Shown one piece after another: positions 26,836 to 35,980 of a stretch of 64,000 nucleotides of DNA (position 1 is the first letter of the stretch; each line of letters begins with the position of its first letter). The notes under the pieces were generated by a model that saw only the letters and a program-made list of their open reading frames with translations, was not told where the DNA came from and ran no database searches. Position numbers and translations under genes: made by a program. Origin of the DNA: Mucilaginibacter sp. 44-25 (lineage in GTDB: Bacteria > Bacteroidota > Bacteroidia > Sphingobacteriales > Sphingobacteriaceae). The DNA lies in contig MKTS01000009.1 of assembly GCA_001898335.1 (NCBI GenBank), forward strand, positions 372,001-436,000, given 5' to 3'.

Positions 26836-28133
26836 AGGTATTGATTATTTCGCCACATTTCCCTCCGCAAAACGCGGCTGATATGCAGCGAGTGCGTACC
26901 AGTTTACCCTATTTTAAAGAGTTTGGCTGGGATGCAGAAGTGGTAACGGTTAATGAAAGCTATTCGCCACTCCCAACAGATCATTTACTGCTCCAAACTG
27001 TTCCGGACTACATCAAAGTACATAAGATTAAAGCGCTCAACCGCAAATGGACTTCTAAATTAGGCTTAGGAAGCCTCGCCCTGCGTTCGCTGTGGTTCTT
27101 CTACGCCCAGGTTAACCGCTTGCTTAAACAAACCCGGTTCGACCTCGTCTATTTTTCAACAACACAGTTCCCAGTGTGCGTACTCGGCGCTTACTGGAAA
27201 AAAAGATTTGGTATACCGTACGTAATAGATATGCAGGACCCCTGGCATTCCGAATACTACCAGGATAAGCCTAAAGAGCAAAGGCCTCCTAAGTACTGGT
27301 TCTCCTATAGGCTAAATAAAATGCTCGAACCCATCGCGCTTAAACATGCGGATGGTTTAATAGCGGTATCAGCTAATTATATTTATAATTTAAAAACACG
27401 GTATCCTGAGATTAAAGCTATACCTGCTGATACTATTACATTTGGCGCCTTTGCACCCGATTTAGCTATAGCATTAAAACATGAACACTCGTTTGAACCG
27501 CTATTGAGTAAAAACCATATAAATATTGTTTACGTGGGGCGGGGTGGTTACGATATGCACAAAGCCATTCGGCCTGTTCTGGAAGTGTTTAAGCAGTTAC
27601 TGTTACAGAATGAAGATTTATATGGCAAGCTTAAATTTTATTTTATAGGCACCAGTTACGCCCCCGCCGGCCAGGGTAAGCCAACCATATTACCGCTTGC
27701 CCAAGAACTGGGCGTACAACAAAGCGTGGTAGAAGTAACCAATAGGATAAGCTACTTTCATACCCTTGCCACTTTACAGCAGGCCCATGCGCTGTTTATT
27801 GCGGGTTCTGACGATCCGGACTATACCGCATCAAAAATATACCCTTACCTGCTCAGCAAAAAACCTTTACTGGCTGTATTTAACGAAAAAAGCAGCGCTG
27901 TAGGCATTATTAAGCAGAGCGCTCCAAAAGCTTCGGTATATACCATACCGGCAAATGATGCCGCCACTCAGGCCGGCATAGGTGCTTTATTAAGCGCATG
28001 GGCACAGGGCAGCTTCGACCCGGTTGAAACCACGCCGGAATTTGAAAAATATAGCGCTAAGCAATTAACCCTAAAACAGGTTGAATTATTCGCCGAGGTC
28101 TTAAAATCCAAACAACAGGTAAAACCTATTTGA
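26832..28133 (+). CDS. Glycosyltransferase family 4-like protein
   Basis: This 433-residue GT-B protein begins VLIISPHFPPQNAADMQRVR, the N-terminal loop of GT4 enzymes that often use amino-sugar donors. VYFSTTQFPVCVLG and YVIDMQDPW follow. The C-terminal half has NIVYVGRGGYDMHKAI and AGSDDPDYTASKIYPYL, where the usual second Glu of EX7E is not evident. It starts at TTG within TTGA, overlapping the previous stop by 4 bases. It ends in another TTGA junction. Confidence 0.87.
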   Translation: MKVLIISPHFPPQNAADMQRVRTSLPYFKEFGWDAEVVTVNESYSPLPTDHLLLQTVPDYIKVHKIKALNRKWTSKLGLGSLALRSLWFFYAQVNRLLKQTRFDLVYFSTTQFPVCVLGAYWKKRFGIPYVIDMQDPWHSEYYQDKPKEQRPPKYWFSYRLNKMLEPIALKHADGLIAVSANYIYNLKTRYPEIKAIPADTITFGAFAPDLAIALKHEHSFEPLLSKNHINIVYVGRGGYDMHKAIRPVLEVFKQLLLQNEDLYGKLKFYFIGTSYAPAGQGKPTILPLAQELGVQQSVVEVTNRISYFHTLATLQQAHALFIAGSDDPDYTASKIYPYLLSKKPLLAVFNEKSSAVGIIKQSAPKASVYTIPANDAATQAGIGALLSAWAQGSFDPVETTPEFEKYSAKQLTLKQVELFAEVLKSKQQVKPI

Positions 28134-29323
28134 AAAAGCTGGCTATCGTTATTACGCACCCTATCCAGTATTACGCGCCGGTGTTTAAATTGTTGCAACA
28201 ACGCGGGCATATCGCGGTAAAGGTTTTTTATACTATGGGCGAACACAATGTAGGATACGACCACGGCTTTGCCCAAAAAATAGCTTGGGACATCCCCTTA
28301 TTGGAAGGTTACAATTATGAATGGGTTGCTAATACTGCATCTTCACCCGGCTCACATCATCCGGCTGGGATTGTAAACCCGGGCCTGATTCATCAAATAA
28401 AAGCTTGGCAGCCCGATGCGGTTCTGTTTTTTGGATGGAATTACACGAGTCACTTAAAGGCCATGCGGTATTTTAAGAACAGAATTCCGGTCTTTTTCAG
28501 AGGAGATTCAACGCTGTTAAATCCTGTACATCCATTTAAATCATTCTTAAAAACTCTTTATCTTAAATGGGTTTACCGGCATGTGGACCATGCTTTTTAT
28601 GTAGGCAGCAATAACAAAGCCTATTTTAAAAAGTACGGCCTAAAAGAGCACCAGCTAAGTTTTGCGCCACACGCCATAGATAACAGCCGTTTTAAGGAAG
28701 ACAGGCAACAGGAAGGCATCAACCTGAGGGAGAAACTTCATATACCGGCAAACGATTTTCTGATAGTTTATGCCGGCAAATTTGAGCCGGTTAAAAATAT
28801 TAAACTGCTTATTTCGGCTTTTGAACAGCTAAATAATACCAACGTCCATTTACTGTTAACCGGTAACGGGCCCAACGAAGATGTCCTGAAAGTGCAGGCG
28901 GCTAAAACTTGTGTAAGCAGCCATATTCATTTCATAGATTTTGTAAATCAGACTTACATGCCAGTTATCTACGCTGCTGCCGATATTTATTGCCTGCCAT
29001 CGGTTTCCGAAACATGGGGACTTGCCGTAAACGAAGCGATGGCATGCAGCAGGGCCGTATTAGTATCAGACAAAGTGGGCTGCGCCGCCGACCTCGTAAA
29101 ACCGGGCATAAATGGCGCTATATTTAAAAGCGATGATCTGCCAAGCCTTACCAATGTATTGAGAGAATTAACCCGATCTAAGCAGCAATTAGCTGCGTAT
29201 GGTAAAAACTCATCCGGGATAATACAGGATTGGAACTTCAGCGCTATCGCGCAGGCTATAGAAACCCGCTTGTTAAACAACGATAAAGTGCAAACTACTG
29301 TAGTAAAACCAACGACGAAATGA
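28130..29323 (+). CDS. Glycosyltransferase family 4
   Basis: This 397-residue GT-B enzyme has an N-terminal segment IVITHPIQYYAPVFKLL, found in many EPS-locus GT4 proteins. It also has YAGKFEPVKNIKLLI at the start of the C-terminal half, and a clear EX7E pair, Glu294 and Glu302, in SETWGLAVNEAMACS. The start codon is TTG in a TTGA overlap with the previous stop. The stop shares ATGA with the Wzy-like gene that follows. Confidence 0.93.
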   Translation: MKKLAIVITHPIQYYAPVFKLLQQRGHIAVKVFYTMGEHNVGYDHGFAQKIAWDIPLLEGYNYEWVANTASSPGSHHPAGIVNPGLIHQIKAWQPDAVLFFGWNYTSHLKAMRYFKNRIPVFFRGDSTLLNPVHPFKSFLKTLYLKWVYRHVDHAFYVGSNNKAYFKKYGLKEHQLSFAPHAIDNSRFKEDRQQEGINLREKLHIPANDFLIVYAGKFEPVKNIKLLISAFEQLNNTNVHLLLTGNGPNEDVLKVQAAKTCVSSHIHFIDFVNQTYMPVIYAAADIYCLPSVSETWGLAVNEAMACSRAVLVSDKVGCAADLVKPGINGAIFKSDDLPSLTNVLRELTRSKQQLAAYGKNSSGIIQDWNFSAIAQAIETRLLNNDKVQTTVVKPTTK

Positions 29324-30690
29324 ACAGGGGCTTAGAACGCTATCTGTTGCTATACATCCCATGGGTATTAGCCTATTTGCTAAGGGCCGATCCTGTAATG
29401 TCTTATTTCATATCCTGGCTGGGCTCATTTTACATATTTTATATGTGTTATGCCGGCAAAATAAAACCCATGCCGAAAGACCTTAGCGTGGGTGAGCAAA
29501 TTATGCGGCCTGTATACATTGTGCAGATTATTTTTATCGGTTACATGGCCTGCACGTCCATCTTCTACTTCATTAACCTCATTAGTTATCAGGACCTCTC
29601 GCTTGACGATAAAATACCGCTGGCCGCACAGTGCCAGCAATATTATGTTTTAGGCCATGCCGCCTTTGTTACCGGTATACTCGCCTGCATGAAATACCCG
29701 GTTGAGATAAAATACACCTATGATAAAAGCCGCTTAGCCAATGTACTGATGGTTATGGCTATTGTTTGTTTGCCGTTATCCATACTGTCAAATAAAATAC
29801 CAGGGTTATCACAGTTTTATATTCAGTTATCATCCTTAAGCTTTTTCGCCGGTACGTTGGCGCTTGCTTTCGCTATCCCGCTGCAAAAATTGGCGAACAC
29901 CGCTATTTGCGGTTTTTTATATGCTACCAATTTTTACCAGGCTTTAGTATCGGGTTTCAAGGAGCCTATTATCATCAGCATACTGGTATTAGGCATCTTT
30001 TTATATCCGTCGTACAAGAGAACTGTTTCGGTTGTCTTTATCCCCCTGCTTATTTTGCTTTTTGTTTATCTGCCAACATATAACCAGGTTTTCAGGCAAA
30101 ACGCCTGGGCAGATAATGCGGATAGCGACGAAGCTTACGAAGCGGCACTGGATGCCACTCTAAACGCGGAAGGCACTTCTAACAACTGGGACTTTTTAGT
30201 ATACCGGCTAAGCGAAGTTGATATGTTTACCACGTTCATCCAATCTACGCCGGAAAAGGTAGATTATTATGGGCTAAGCCTGGTGCAACAATCTGTATAT
30301 GCTATTGTACCACGCATATTTTGGCCATCAAAACCCATTACCGAAGAAATGGTGATGGAGCGGGTGTATGATGCCGGTGTTGTTTATCGCGGCTCTGCAG
30401 TATCTGCCAAACCGGCTTATATTGTAGATGGCTACCTTTCAGGTGGGTGGCTGGGCGTATTGCTCTCCTTGTTCGCATACGGTGCGGTAGTACAACTAAT
30501 TTCGCAAAAGGCAGAAGAACTGTTTGGTGGTTATTTGCTTGGCGTAGCCCTTATTTTCAGCGGTCTTTTCCAGATTGTATGGCGCGGTCTTAGTTTTGAA
30601 TTTATGTCCAACTCGGTTTTTTGGGGATTTATAACCATGCTTATCATTCACCGGATTATGGTGGGCGCTAATTTCTTACGCAGGGTTTGA
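29320..30690 (+). CDS. Wzy-like polysaccharide polymerase, probably of the exosortase Y-associated type
   Basis: This 456-residue protein has ten or more hydrophobic segments and a long hydrophilic loop around residues 255-340, the architecture of O-antigen polymerases and oligosaccharide repeat-unit polymerases. It would join lipid-linked repeat units on the periplasmic side. Wzy proteins lack sharp motifs, so the call rests on topology and context. Sphingobacterial exosortase loci are known to carry a Wzy-like partner, and an exosortase is encoded 2.6 kb downstream. That specific assignment is from memory of the family and not verified. It is flanked by ATGA and TTGA overlaps. Confidence 0.75.
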   Translation: MNRGLERYLLLYIPWVLAYLLRADPVMSYFISWLGSFYIFYMCYAGKIKPMPKDLSVGEQIMRPVYIVQIIFIGYMACTSIFYFINLISYQDLSLDDKIPLAAQCQQYYVLGHAAFVTGILACMKYPVEIKYTYDKSRLANVLMVMAIVCLPLSILSNKIPGLSQFYIQLSSLSFFAGTLALAFAIPLQKLANTAICGFLYATNFYQALVSGFKEPIIISILVLGIFLYPSYKRTVSVVFIPLLILLFVYLPTYNQVFRQNAWADNADSDEAYEAALDATLNAEGTSNNWDFLVYRLSEVDMFTTFIQSTPEKVDYYGLSLVQQSVYAIVPRIFWPSKPITEEMVMERVYDAGVVYRGSAVSAKPAYIVDGYLSGGWLGVLLSLFAYGAVVQLISQKAEELFGGYLLGVALIFSGLFQIVWRGLSFEFMSNSVFWGFITMLIIHRIMVGANFLRRV

Positions 30691-31826
30691 AAATATTACA
30701 CATTAACGCCTCTTACAAACCGGCCTACATTTATGGCGGTCCTACCATGTCGGTAAGTATGCTTTGCGAGCAGTTACATGAGGCCGGCGTTATCGTAGAG
30801 GTGTTCACCACCACTGCTAACGGGCCAACCGAACTGAACGTAGTTCCCAATGGCCCATTAATAATTGATGGTGTTAAAGTGACCTACTTTAAACGCATCA
30901 CTAAAGACCATACACATTTTTCGCCCGCGCTGCTAAAGAATTTATATAAACGCGTTACCGGATTTGATATAGTACATATACATGCCTGGTGGAACCTTGT
31001 ATCGGTATTGGCCTGTTTAATAGCTGTATGGAAACGCATACCCGTTATCCTATCGCCAAGAGGTACATTAAGCGCTTATTCCTTCAACAACAAAAACAGC
31101 GGTAAAAAAGCCCGGATACACCAACTATTAGGAAAAAGACTTTTACAAAAAATACATATCCACGCCACCACAGTTAACGAGGCTAACGCAGTAAAATCTG
31201 TCATTGAGCCGCTATCCTATAATGTTATACCTAACTTTGTAAAGCTGCCGCCCTTAACCACATACAACACCAGCATAGCTGCTGATGAGCCGCTCAAATT
31301 GTTATTTTTTTCGCGGATCGAAGAGAAAAAGGGTCTTGATATTTTACTGATGGCGCTTACATCCCTCAACTTCCCGTTTACCTTAACGATTGCCGGAAGC
31401 GGTGAGTCCGGGTATATTAATGAATTGAAAAAACTGATACCTAAGCATCTTTCAGAAAAAGTAAACTGGGCGGGTTTTCATCATGATGACAAGTTTGACC
31501 TGCTAAGCAAACACCATTTAATGGTGCTGCCCTCACACGACGAAAACTTTGGTAATGTAGTAATAGAAAGCCTAAGCACCGGGACACCTGTATTGGTAAG
31601 CACCGGAGTGGGCCTTGCCGGTTATGTTCAAGAAAATGGGTTAGGCTGGGTATGTGCCGCCAGCGTTACCGCAATTAGTGATACACTTAACGATATTTAT
31701 CAGCATCACCAGGCTCAAATTAACCTTATCAGGCAAGCAGCGCCGCTGATTATCCGTCGCGATTTTGCCGTTGATGAACTGGTAAAACAGTATATTCAAC
31801 TTTACAGCAAAGTAATTAATGAGTAA
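30687..31826 (+). CDS. Glycosyltransferase family 4, candidate exosortase-locus type
   Basis: This 379-residue GT-B enzyme has the N-terminal loop YKPAYIYGGPTMSVSMLCEQL, a VHIHAWWNLVSVLA strand and the acceptor-side SPRGTLSAYS segment. The retaining EX7E motif is at Glu286 and Glu294 (ENFGNVVIESLSTG). It begins at TTG within a TTGA overlap with the Wzy-like gene, so the pair is translationally coupled. The SPRGTLS type is the kind often found beside exosortases in sphingobacteria, but this is recollection only. Confidence 0.92.
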   Translation: MKILHINASYKPAYIYGGPTMSVSMLCEQLHEAGVIVEVFTTTANGPTELNVVPNGPLIIDGVKVTYFKRITKDHTHFSPALLKNLYKRVTGFDIVHIHAWWNLVSVLACLIAVWKRIPVILSPRGTLSAYSFNNKNSGKKARIHQLLGKRLLQKIHIHATTVNEANAVKSVIEPLSYNVIPNFVKLPPLTTYNTSIAADEPLKLLFFSRIEEKKGLDILLMALTSLNFPFTLTIAGSGESGYINELKKLIPKHLSEKVNWAGFHHDDKFDLLSKHHLMVLPSHDENFGNVVIESLSTGTPVLVSTGVGLAGYVQENGLGWVCAASVTAISDTLNDIYQHHQAQINLIRQAAPLIIRRDFAVDELVKQYIQLYSKVINE

Positions 31827-32439
31827 CTACCACGACTACGGTTACAATAACGCCGGGGCCACCCATAACTTTGGCTATATATTGAAACCATTATTGCAAA
31901 CATTAGACAAAAGCCGAAACCAAGCCATACTTGATTTAGGCTGCGGCAACGGGTACCTGGTAAATTACCTGCTTCAACAGGGCTATAATATTTACGGCAC
32001 AGATGCTTCTGCAGAAGGTATAGCAATAGCTCAAAGAAATAATCCGGAAAGATTTTTCTTGCAGGACCTGTCAACCGGTAAACTACCTTTGCCCCTACAG
32101 CATATAAAATTTGATACCATTATATCAACGGAGGTAATTGAACACTTGTATGACCCTGCGCAGTTTATACAATTCTGTAAAGACATTCTCGGTAGCAGCG
32201 GCGAAATCATTTTATCTACCCCCTATCATGGCTATTTAAAAAACCTGGTGCTGAGCATATTCAATAAATGGGACCGGCATATGGATCCGCTATGGCTTGG
32301 CGGGCATATTAAAATATGGTCGTACCGTACATTAAGTAAATTATTAATTGATAAGGGTTTTAGCGATGTTACCTTTAAAGGATGCGGTAGGGTGCCTTAT
32401 CTTTGGAAATCAATGCTTGTAACAGCGAAATTATCTTGA
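31819..32439 (+). CDS. Class I SAM-dependent methyltransferase
   Basis: This 206-residue protein contains only the core methyltransferase fold. Motif I (DLGCGNG) is at residues 39-45, then a strand YGTDASAEG, then FDTIISTEVIEHLYDP, the motif IV region characteristic of the UbiG-like group. A late LVLSIFNKWDRHMDP helix may lie on the membrane. It probably methylates a sugar or lipid intermediate of the polymer. It overlaps the preceding GT4 gene by 8 bases and the following GT2 by 4. Confidence 0.9.
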   Translation: MSNYHDYGYNNAGATHNFGYILKPLLQTLDKSRNQAILDLGCGNGYLVNYLLQQGYNIYGTDASAEGIAIAQRNNPERFFLQDLSTGKLPLPLQHIKFDTIISTEVIEHLYDPAQFIQFCKDILGSSGEIILSTPYHGYLKNLVLSIFNKWDRHMDPLWLGGHIKIWSYRTLSKLLIDKGFSDVTFKGCGRVPYLWKSMLVTAKLS

Positions 32440-33317
32440 ACGCGCATTTTACTTTTATTGTCCTCACCTATAACGAGGAAATGCATCTGCCCAGGCTGCT
32501 TACGTCAATAGCCGGGTTACAGGCGCGTACTTTTATAGTTGATTCGGGGAGTAGAGATCATACCATAGCCATTGCAGAACAATATGGCGCTTTTGTAACT
32601 CATCACGCGTTTATTAACCATCCGCTGCAATGGGATTTCGCTTTAAAAAACCTCCCGGTAAGTACGCCCTGGGTTATTTGCCTTGATGCCGACCAGATAG
32701 TAACACCCGAACTTTACCGGCAGTTAGAAGATTTCAGGGATGAGAACTACCTTGATATTAATGGCATTTACTTTAACCGCAAAAACATCTTTAAAGGTAA
32801 ATGGCTAAAACACGGCGGTTACTATCCTTTCTATTTGCTTAAAATGGTGAGGTACGGCATAGGATTTTCGGACACCCATGAAAATATGGATCATCGGCTG
32901 GTTGTACCGGGCAAAACTTTGATCTGGAAAAACGGGCATATTATTGAAGAAAACCTGAAAGAGAATAACATCAGCTTCTGGATAGCGAAACATAACCGTT
33001 ACAGCGACTTATTAGCTATCGAAGAAGTGGAAAGGATAAATAACTTACGTAAGCAAACCATAAAACCCGCTTTTTGGGGCTCGCCTGATGAACGTACGGC
33101 CTGGTTAAAATACCGCTGGTGGAAAATGCCCCGTTATACAAGGCCAATGCTCTATTTCATTTATCGTACTATTTTTAAATTAGGTATATTAGATGGACGC
33201 ACCGGCATGATCTTCCATTTCATGCAGGGTTATTGGTTCCGGATGGTGGTTGATGTTAAAATAGATGAACTGCTAAAACAACAACGGCAGCATGAAAAGC
33301 ACCAGCAAGAAAATTAA
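32436..33317 (+). CDS. Glycosyltransferase family 2 (WaaE/LpcC-like group)
   Basis: This protein has 293 residues from the TTG at 32436, which forms a TTGA overlap with the previous stop; an upstream TTG at 32403 would add eleven unconserved residues. FTFIVLTYNEEMHLPRLL opens a GT-A fold, VDSGSRDHT is the nucleotide segment and D-A-D at residues 84-86 the metal site. The HETH-like HENMDHRL and KHNRYSDL segments are typical of the group that includes heptose/Kdo-type LPS GT2 enzymes. Its last 26 bases overlap the exosortase gene. Confidence 0.92.
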   Translation: MNAHFTFIVLTYNEEMHLPRLLTSIAGLQARTFIVDSGSRDHTIAIAEQYGAFVTHHAFINHPLQWDFALKNLPVSTPWVICLDADQIVTPELYRQLEDFRDENYLDINGIYFNRKNIFKGKWLKHGGYYPFYLLKMVRYGIGFSDTHENMDHRLVVPGKTLIWKNGHIIEENLKENNISFWIAKHNRYSDLLAIEEVERINNLRKQTIKPAFWGSPDERTAWLKYRWWKMPRYTRPMLYFIYRTIFKLGILDGRTGMIFHFMQGYWFRMVVDVKIDELLKQQRQHEKHQQEN

Positions 33318-33855
33318 CCCGGCTATTATTTTCATCATAAGGTTCTTGCTTTTATTCGGGACATTTTATGGCTTTTATCTTTTATACCTCGGCGTAGTAT
33401 CTCCCGGAGGGTATTATAATTCTTACCTTGATAAGCACTTTAATTTTATCAACGATTTCAGAACGCTGCTTATAGGCATCAGTTCGGGTGTCCTTAACCT
33501 GCTGGGGTATCAAACTAAAACCAGTGCCGAGCAAATGCTGGTAGTAGGCCATAACATTGTGCATATCGGTTATGATTGCTTGGGTATTGCCGTGATGTGT
33601 TTTTTTGCCGCGTTCGTGATCGCTTACCCGGCAACACTTCGCACCAGGCTGATTTTCGGTATTGCGGGTATCTTATGCATCCAGTTGCTTAATATCATTC
33701 GTATTGTGCTGCTATCATTATACTGGAAGCACAACCATGCTTTTATATCAGACCACCACACTATATTCAATATAGTAGTTTACCTGCTTATAGGTATCAG
33801 TATATATTTTTACATTCGCCTCCAGGATAAACAACCCCTGCATGCAGCAAACTGA
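33292..33855 (+). CDS. Exosortase/archaeosortase family protein (probably exosortase Y type)
   Basis: This 187-residue membrane protein has about five or six hydrophobic helices. It carries the exosortase catalytic triad pattern: Cys96 in YDCLGIAVM, Arg137 in NIIRIVLL and a His at 155/156 in DHHTIFN. Exosortases are transpeptidase-like enzymes that cut C-terminal sorting signals (PEP-CTERM and relatives) and are linked to exopolysaccharide loci. In sphingobacteria a variant named XrtY accompanies a Wzy-like protein, which matches this operon. No protein with an evident C-terminal sorting signal is encoded in the window. The enzyme could act on remote targets or on a non-protein substrate. Confidence 0.85.
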   Translation: MKSTSKKINPAIIFIIRFLLLFGTFYGFYLLYLGVVSPGGYYNSYLDKHFNFINDFRTLLIGISSGVLNLLGYQTKTSAEQMLVVGHNIVHIGYDCLGIAVMCFFAAFVIAYPATLRTRLIFGIAGILCIQLLNIIRIVLLSLYWKHNHAFISDHHTIFNIVVYLLIGISIYFYIRLQDKQPLHAAN

Positions 33856-34393
33856 TCTCTCTATTTATAATAACCATCCTTATCAGCCGGGCGGAAACGC
33901 ATTTAAACGGCTGCTTTGGTATTATGTAAACGCTTTTATAATTAATACAGCGTGGTTGCCGTTCAACTCATTAAAGATAGGTTTACTAAAGCTGTTTGGT
34001 GCCCAAATAGGTAGTGGGGTAATCATAAAACCACGTGTAAACATTAAATATCCCTGGCACTTGCGCATAGGCAATTATAGCTGGATAGGCGAAGGTGTGT
34101 GGATAGATAATTTAACTACAGTAACCATCGGGAATAATGTTTGCCTGTCACAAGGCGTTATGTTACAAACCGGTAGCCATAATTATAAGAAACCGGCGTT
34201 TGACCTTATTATAGGCCCTATTATAATTGAAGATGGTGCGTGGGTAGGCTGCGGGGCCATTATCAATAAAGGAGTAACACTCGGTAACCATGCCATTTTA
34301 AGCAGTGGCTCGGTAACCAATAAAAGCCTGGAGCCATATGGCATATACCAGGGCAATCCGGCGGTAAAAATACGCGACCGTACAATGCAATAA
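33842..34393 (+). CDS. Hexapeptide-repeat acetyltransferase, WcaF-like
   Basis: This 183-residue protein has an N-terminal helical stretch (GGNAFKRLLWYYVNAF) and a left-handed beta-helix of hexapeptide repeats from about residue 60 to the end. The catalytic-type His is in QTGSHNYKKPAFD. The overall layout matches WcaF-type colanic-acid acetyltransferases. It probably O-acetylates a cytoplasmic or membrane-proximal sugar intermediate. It overlaps the exosortase gene by 14 bases. Confidence 0.92.
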   Translation: MQQTDLSIYNNHPYQPGGNAFKRLLWYYVNAFIINTAWLPFNSLKIGLLKLFGAQIGSGVIIKPRVNIKYPWHLRIGNYSWIGEGVWIDNLTTVTIGNNVCLSQGVMLQTGSHNYKKPAFDLIIGPIIIEDGAWVGCGAIINKGVTLGNHAILSSGSVTNKSLEPYGIYQGNPAVKIRDRTMQ

Positions 34394-34395
34394 CC

Positions 34396-35979
34396 ATGAT
34401 GCTTACTAAGCCATATAAAATACATCACCTTATTCTATCTGTTATTTTTACAGGTGTTATTGTTTTAAATATACTGCTGCTGCTTAATCCTGCCGCAATT
34501 TTTCCCGACGCTTCATGGGGGTTCCAGGTATTACGGTCTATGCAACACGGCAGTGGCTTTAACATCATCACCCAGGTAAGCACCTGGGATATCTCAGCCA
34601 ATACATCTGAGTTTAAGTCGTGGTGGTCGCCGGGGCAATATCTGGTGCCTGCGCTGTTTAAAACCCTTTTGGGTATCAAGTTGGGGCAGGCCATCAGTAT
34701 TACCATAATCCTGTGTCAGCTATCTGGACTTGCAGGTTTATATGCATGCTTTAAAAAGGCAGGCTTTAGCCAAATGATCAGTGCCCTCAGTGTTGGGGTA
34801 ATTTGCCTGCAACAAGCTTTTTTTAGCCCGTATATTTTTTATAGCGGCGGCGAAGTATTACTATTTGGCGTAATAGGCTGGTTTTTATACGGTTGTTTAT
34901 CTGTAAAAAAGCCGGGCCCGGCATTGGTTGCATTTGTATTATTATCCGGCTGGGTGGGCTTTATCGCCAAATCCTCATTCCTGTGGATGTATGGCGCCGG
35001 CCTTATCTTTATATGGATACAACTTTCGAAAAACTCGAGCGCAATAGTCACATGGTTAAGAAACGGTTTTTGGATAGGCGTACCTGCGGTTTTATCCGTT
35101 GCCGTGATCTATTTGCTTTATCTTTCTAAAGGTAATAACCCATCCTCTCAATCGGGTGGATTAAGTTTTTCTGTAAACGCTTTTACTTTTCCGTTGGCTT
35201 CGCCGCTATTGGCGGGTTTCTCTTTTGATGATCTGGCCAATGGCTTCATCTTTCACAACGATACTATATTATTCAGTCCTGTACAGGCTAAAATGATCAT
35301 CGCTATACTGGCTTTATTAAGTATGGCATTGGTGTACTTTATCTGTAAACGCTCGCCTTTTACGGCATACAACATGCTGATGGTGTTGGTTTACGGATTC
35401 GCTATACTATTTTTTGGCTGGGCATATCTGCGCAAAGCGGATATTTCATATGAAGGCCGCCATTTCCGTACGGTGGGCCTGGTAGTGGTTCCCGGGACTA
35501 TTTACTTGTTCAGTAATAAAAACAGGATCTTAGGCTATATGCTCGGCACCCTGGTGGCCGTTATCGGCTTCTTTAGCATACGTTTTTACAGCCGCTCCTA
35601 TATTGCCCTTAAACAAGATACCGCGCATGGGCCAATGGGTATAGCCCAACAGTTTATTGACCAGCCCAGCCTTAATTATATTCATCAATTAGATCTACAG
35701 AACCACAACGCTATTTTTGTGTTCCTAAGCCCGGACCTTGGCCTCGAGATACAAAATAACCGTATCATCACGCTTGATCCGCTCAACCGCGATATCAGTA
35801 TCAACTTTGACGAGTATTTGCATAAAGGCCATGCAGGGCCGGTTTATATCCTGCTGCCGCATGAGTATATTGGTGTACGTGCCAATATGATATTAAAAGC
35901 TTTTCCGAGATATAAAGGCTTCTCGCTTAAAGAATTAAGCGACGATTATGTATTATATTTTGCCACACAGGCAAGGTAG
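34396..35979 (+). CDS. Polytopic membrane protein, possibly GT-C-like
   Basis: This is a 527-residue protein with roughly ten to twelve hydrophobic helices and a short C-terminal soluble part. The first outer loop contains FPDASWGFQVL and a WWSPGQYLVPALFK segment, resembling GT-C enzymes, which use polyprenyl-linked sugar donors and carry acidic residues in the first loop. It does not resemble a Wzx/MATE flippase. It begins 2 bases after the acetyltransferase stop and is the last gene of the operon. It ends one base before the convergent obg stop. Function is uncertain. Confidence 0.72.
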   Translation: MMLTKPYKIHHLILSVIFTGVIVLNILLLLNPAAIFPDASWGFQVLRSMQHGSGFNIITQVSTWDISANTSEFKSWWSPGQYLVPALFKTLLGIKLGQAISITIILCQLSGLAGLYACFKKAGFSQMISALSVGVICLQQAFFSPYIFYSGGEVLLFGVIGWFLYGCLSVKKPGPALVAFVLLSGWVGFIAKSSFLWMYGAGLIFIWIQLSKNSSAIVTWLRNGFWIGVPAVLSVAVIYLLYLSKGNNPSSQSGGLSFSVNAFTFPLASPLLAGFSFDDLANGFIFHNDTILFSPVQAKMIIAILALLSMALVYFICKRSPFTAYNMLMVLVYGFAILFFGWAYLRKADISYEGRHFRTVGLVVVPGTIYLFSNKNRILGYMLGTLVAVIGFFSIRFYSRSYIALKQDTAHGPMGIAQQFIDQPSLNYIHQLDLQNHNAIFVFLSPDLGLEIQNNRIITLDPLNRDISINFDEYLHKGHAGPVYILLPHEYIGVRANMILKAFPRYKGFSLKELSDDYVLYFATQAR

Positions 35980-35980
35980 C

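Noticed and set aside
34396..35979. Last operon gene as the missing Wzx flippase
   Set aside because: Its large first outer loop and soluble C-terminal part look like GT-C proteins, not like the compact twelve- to fourteen-helix MATE/Wzx fold.
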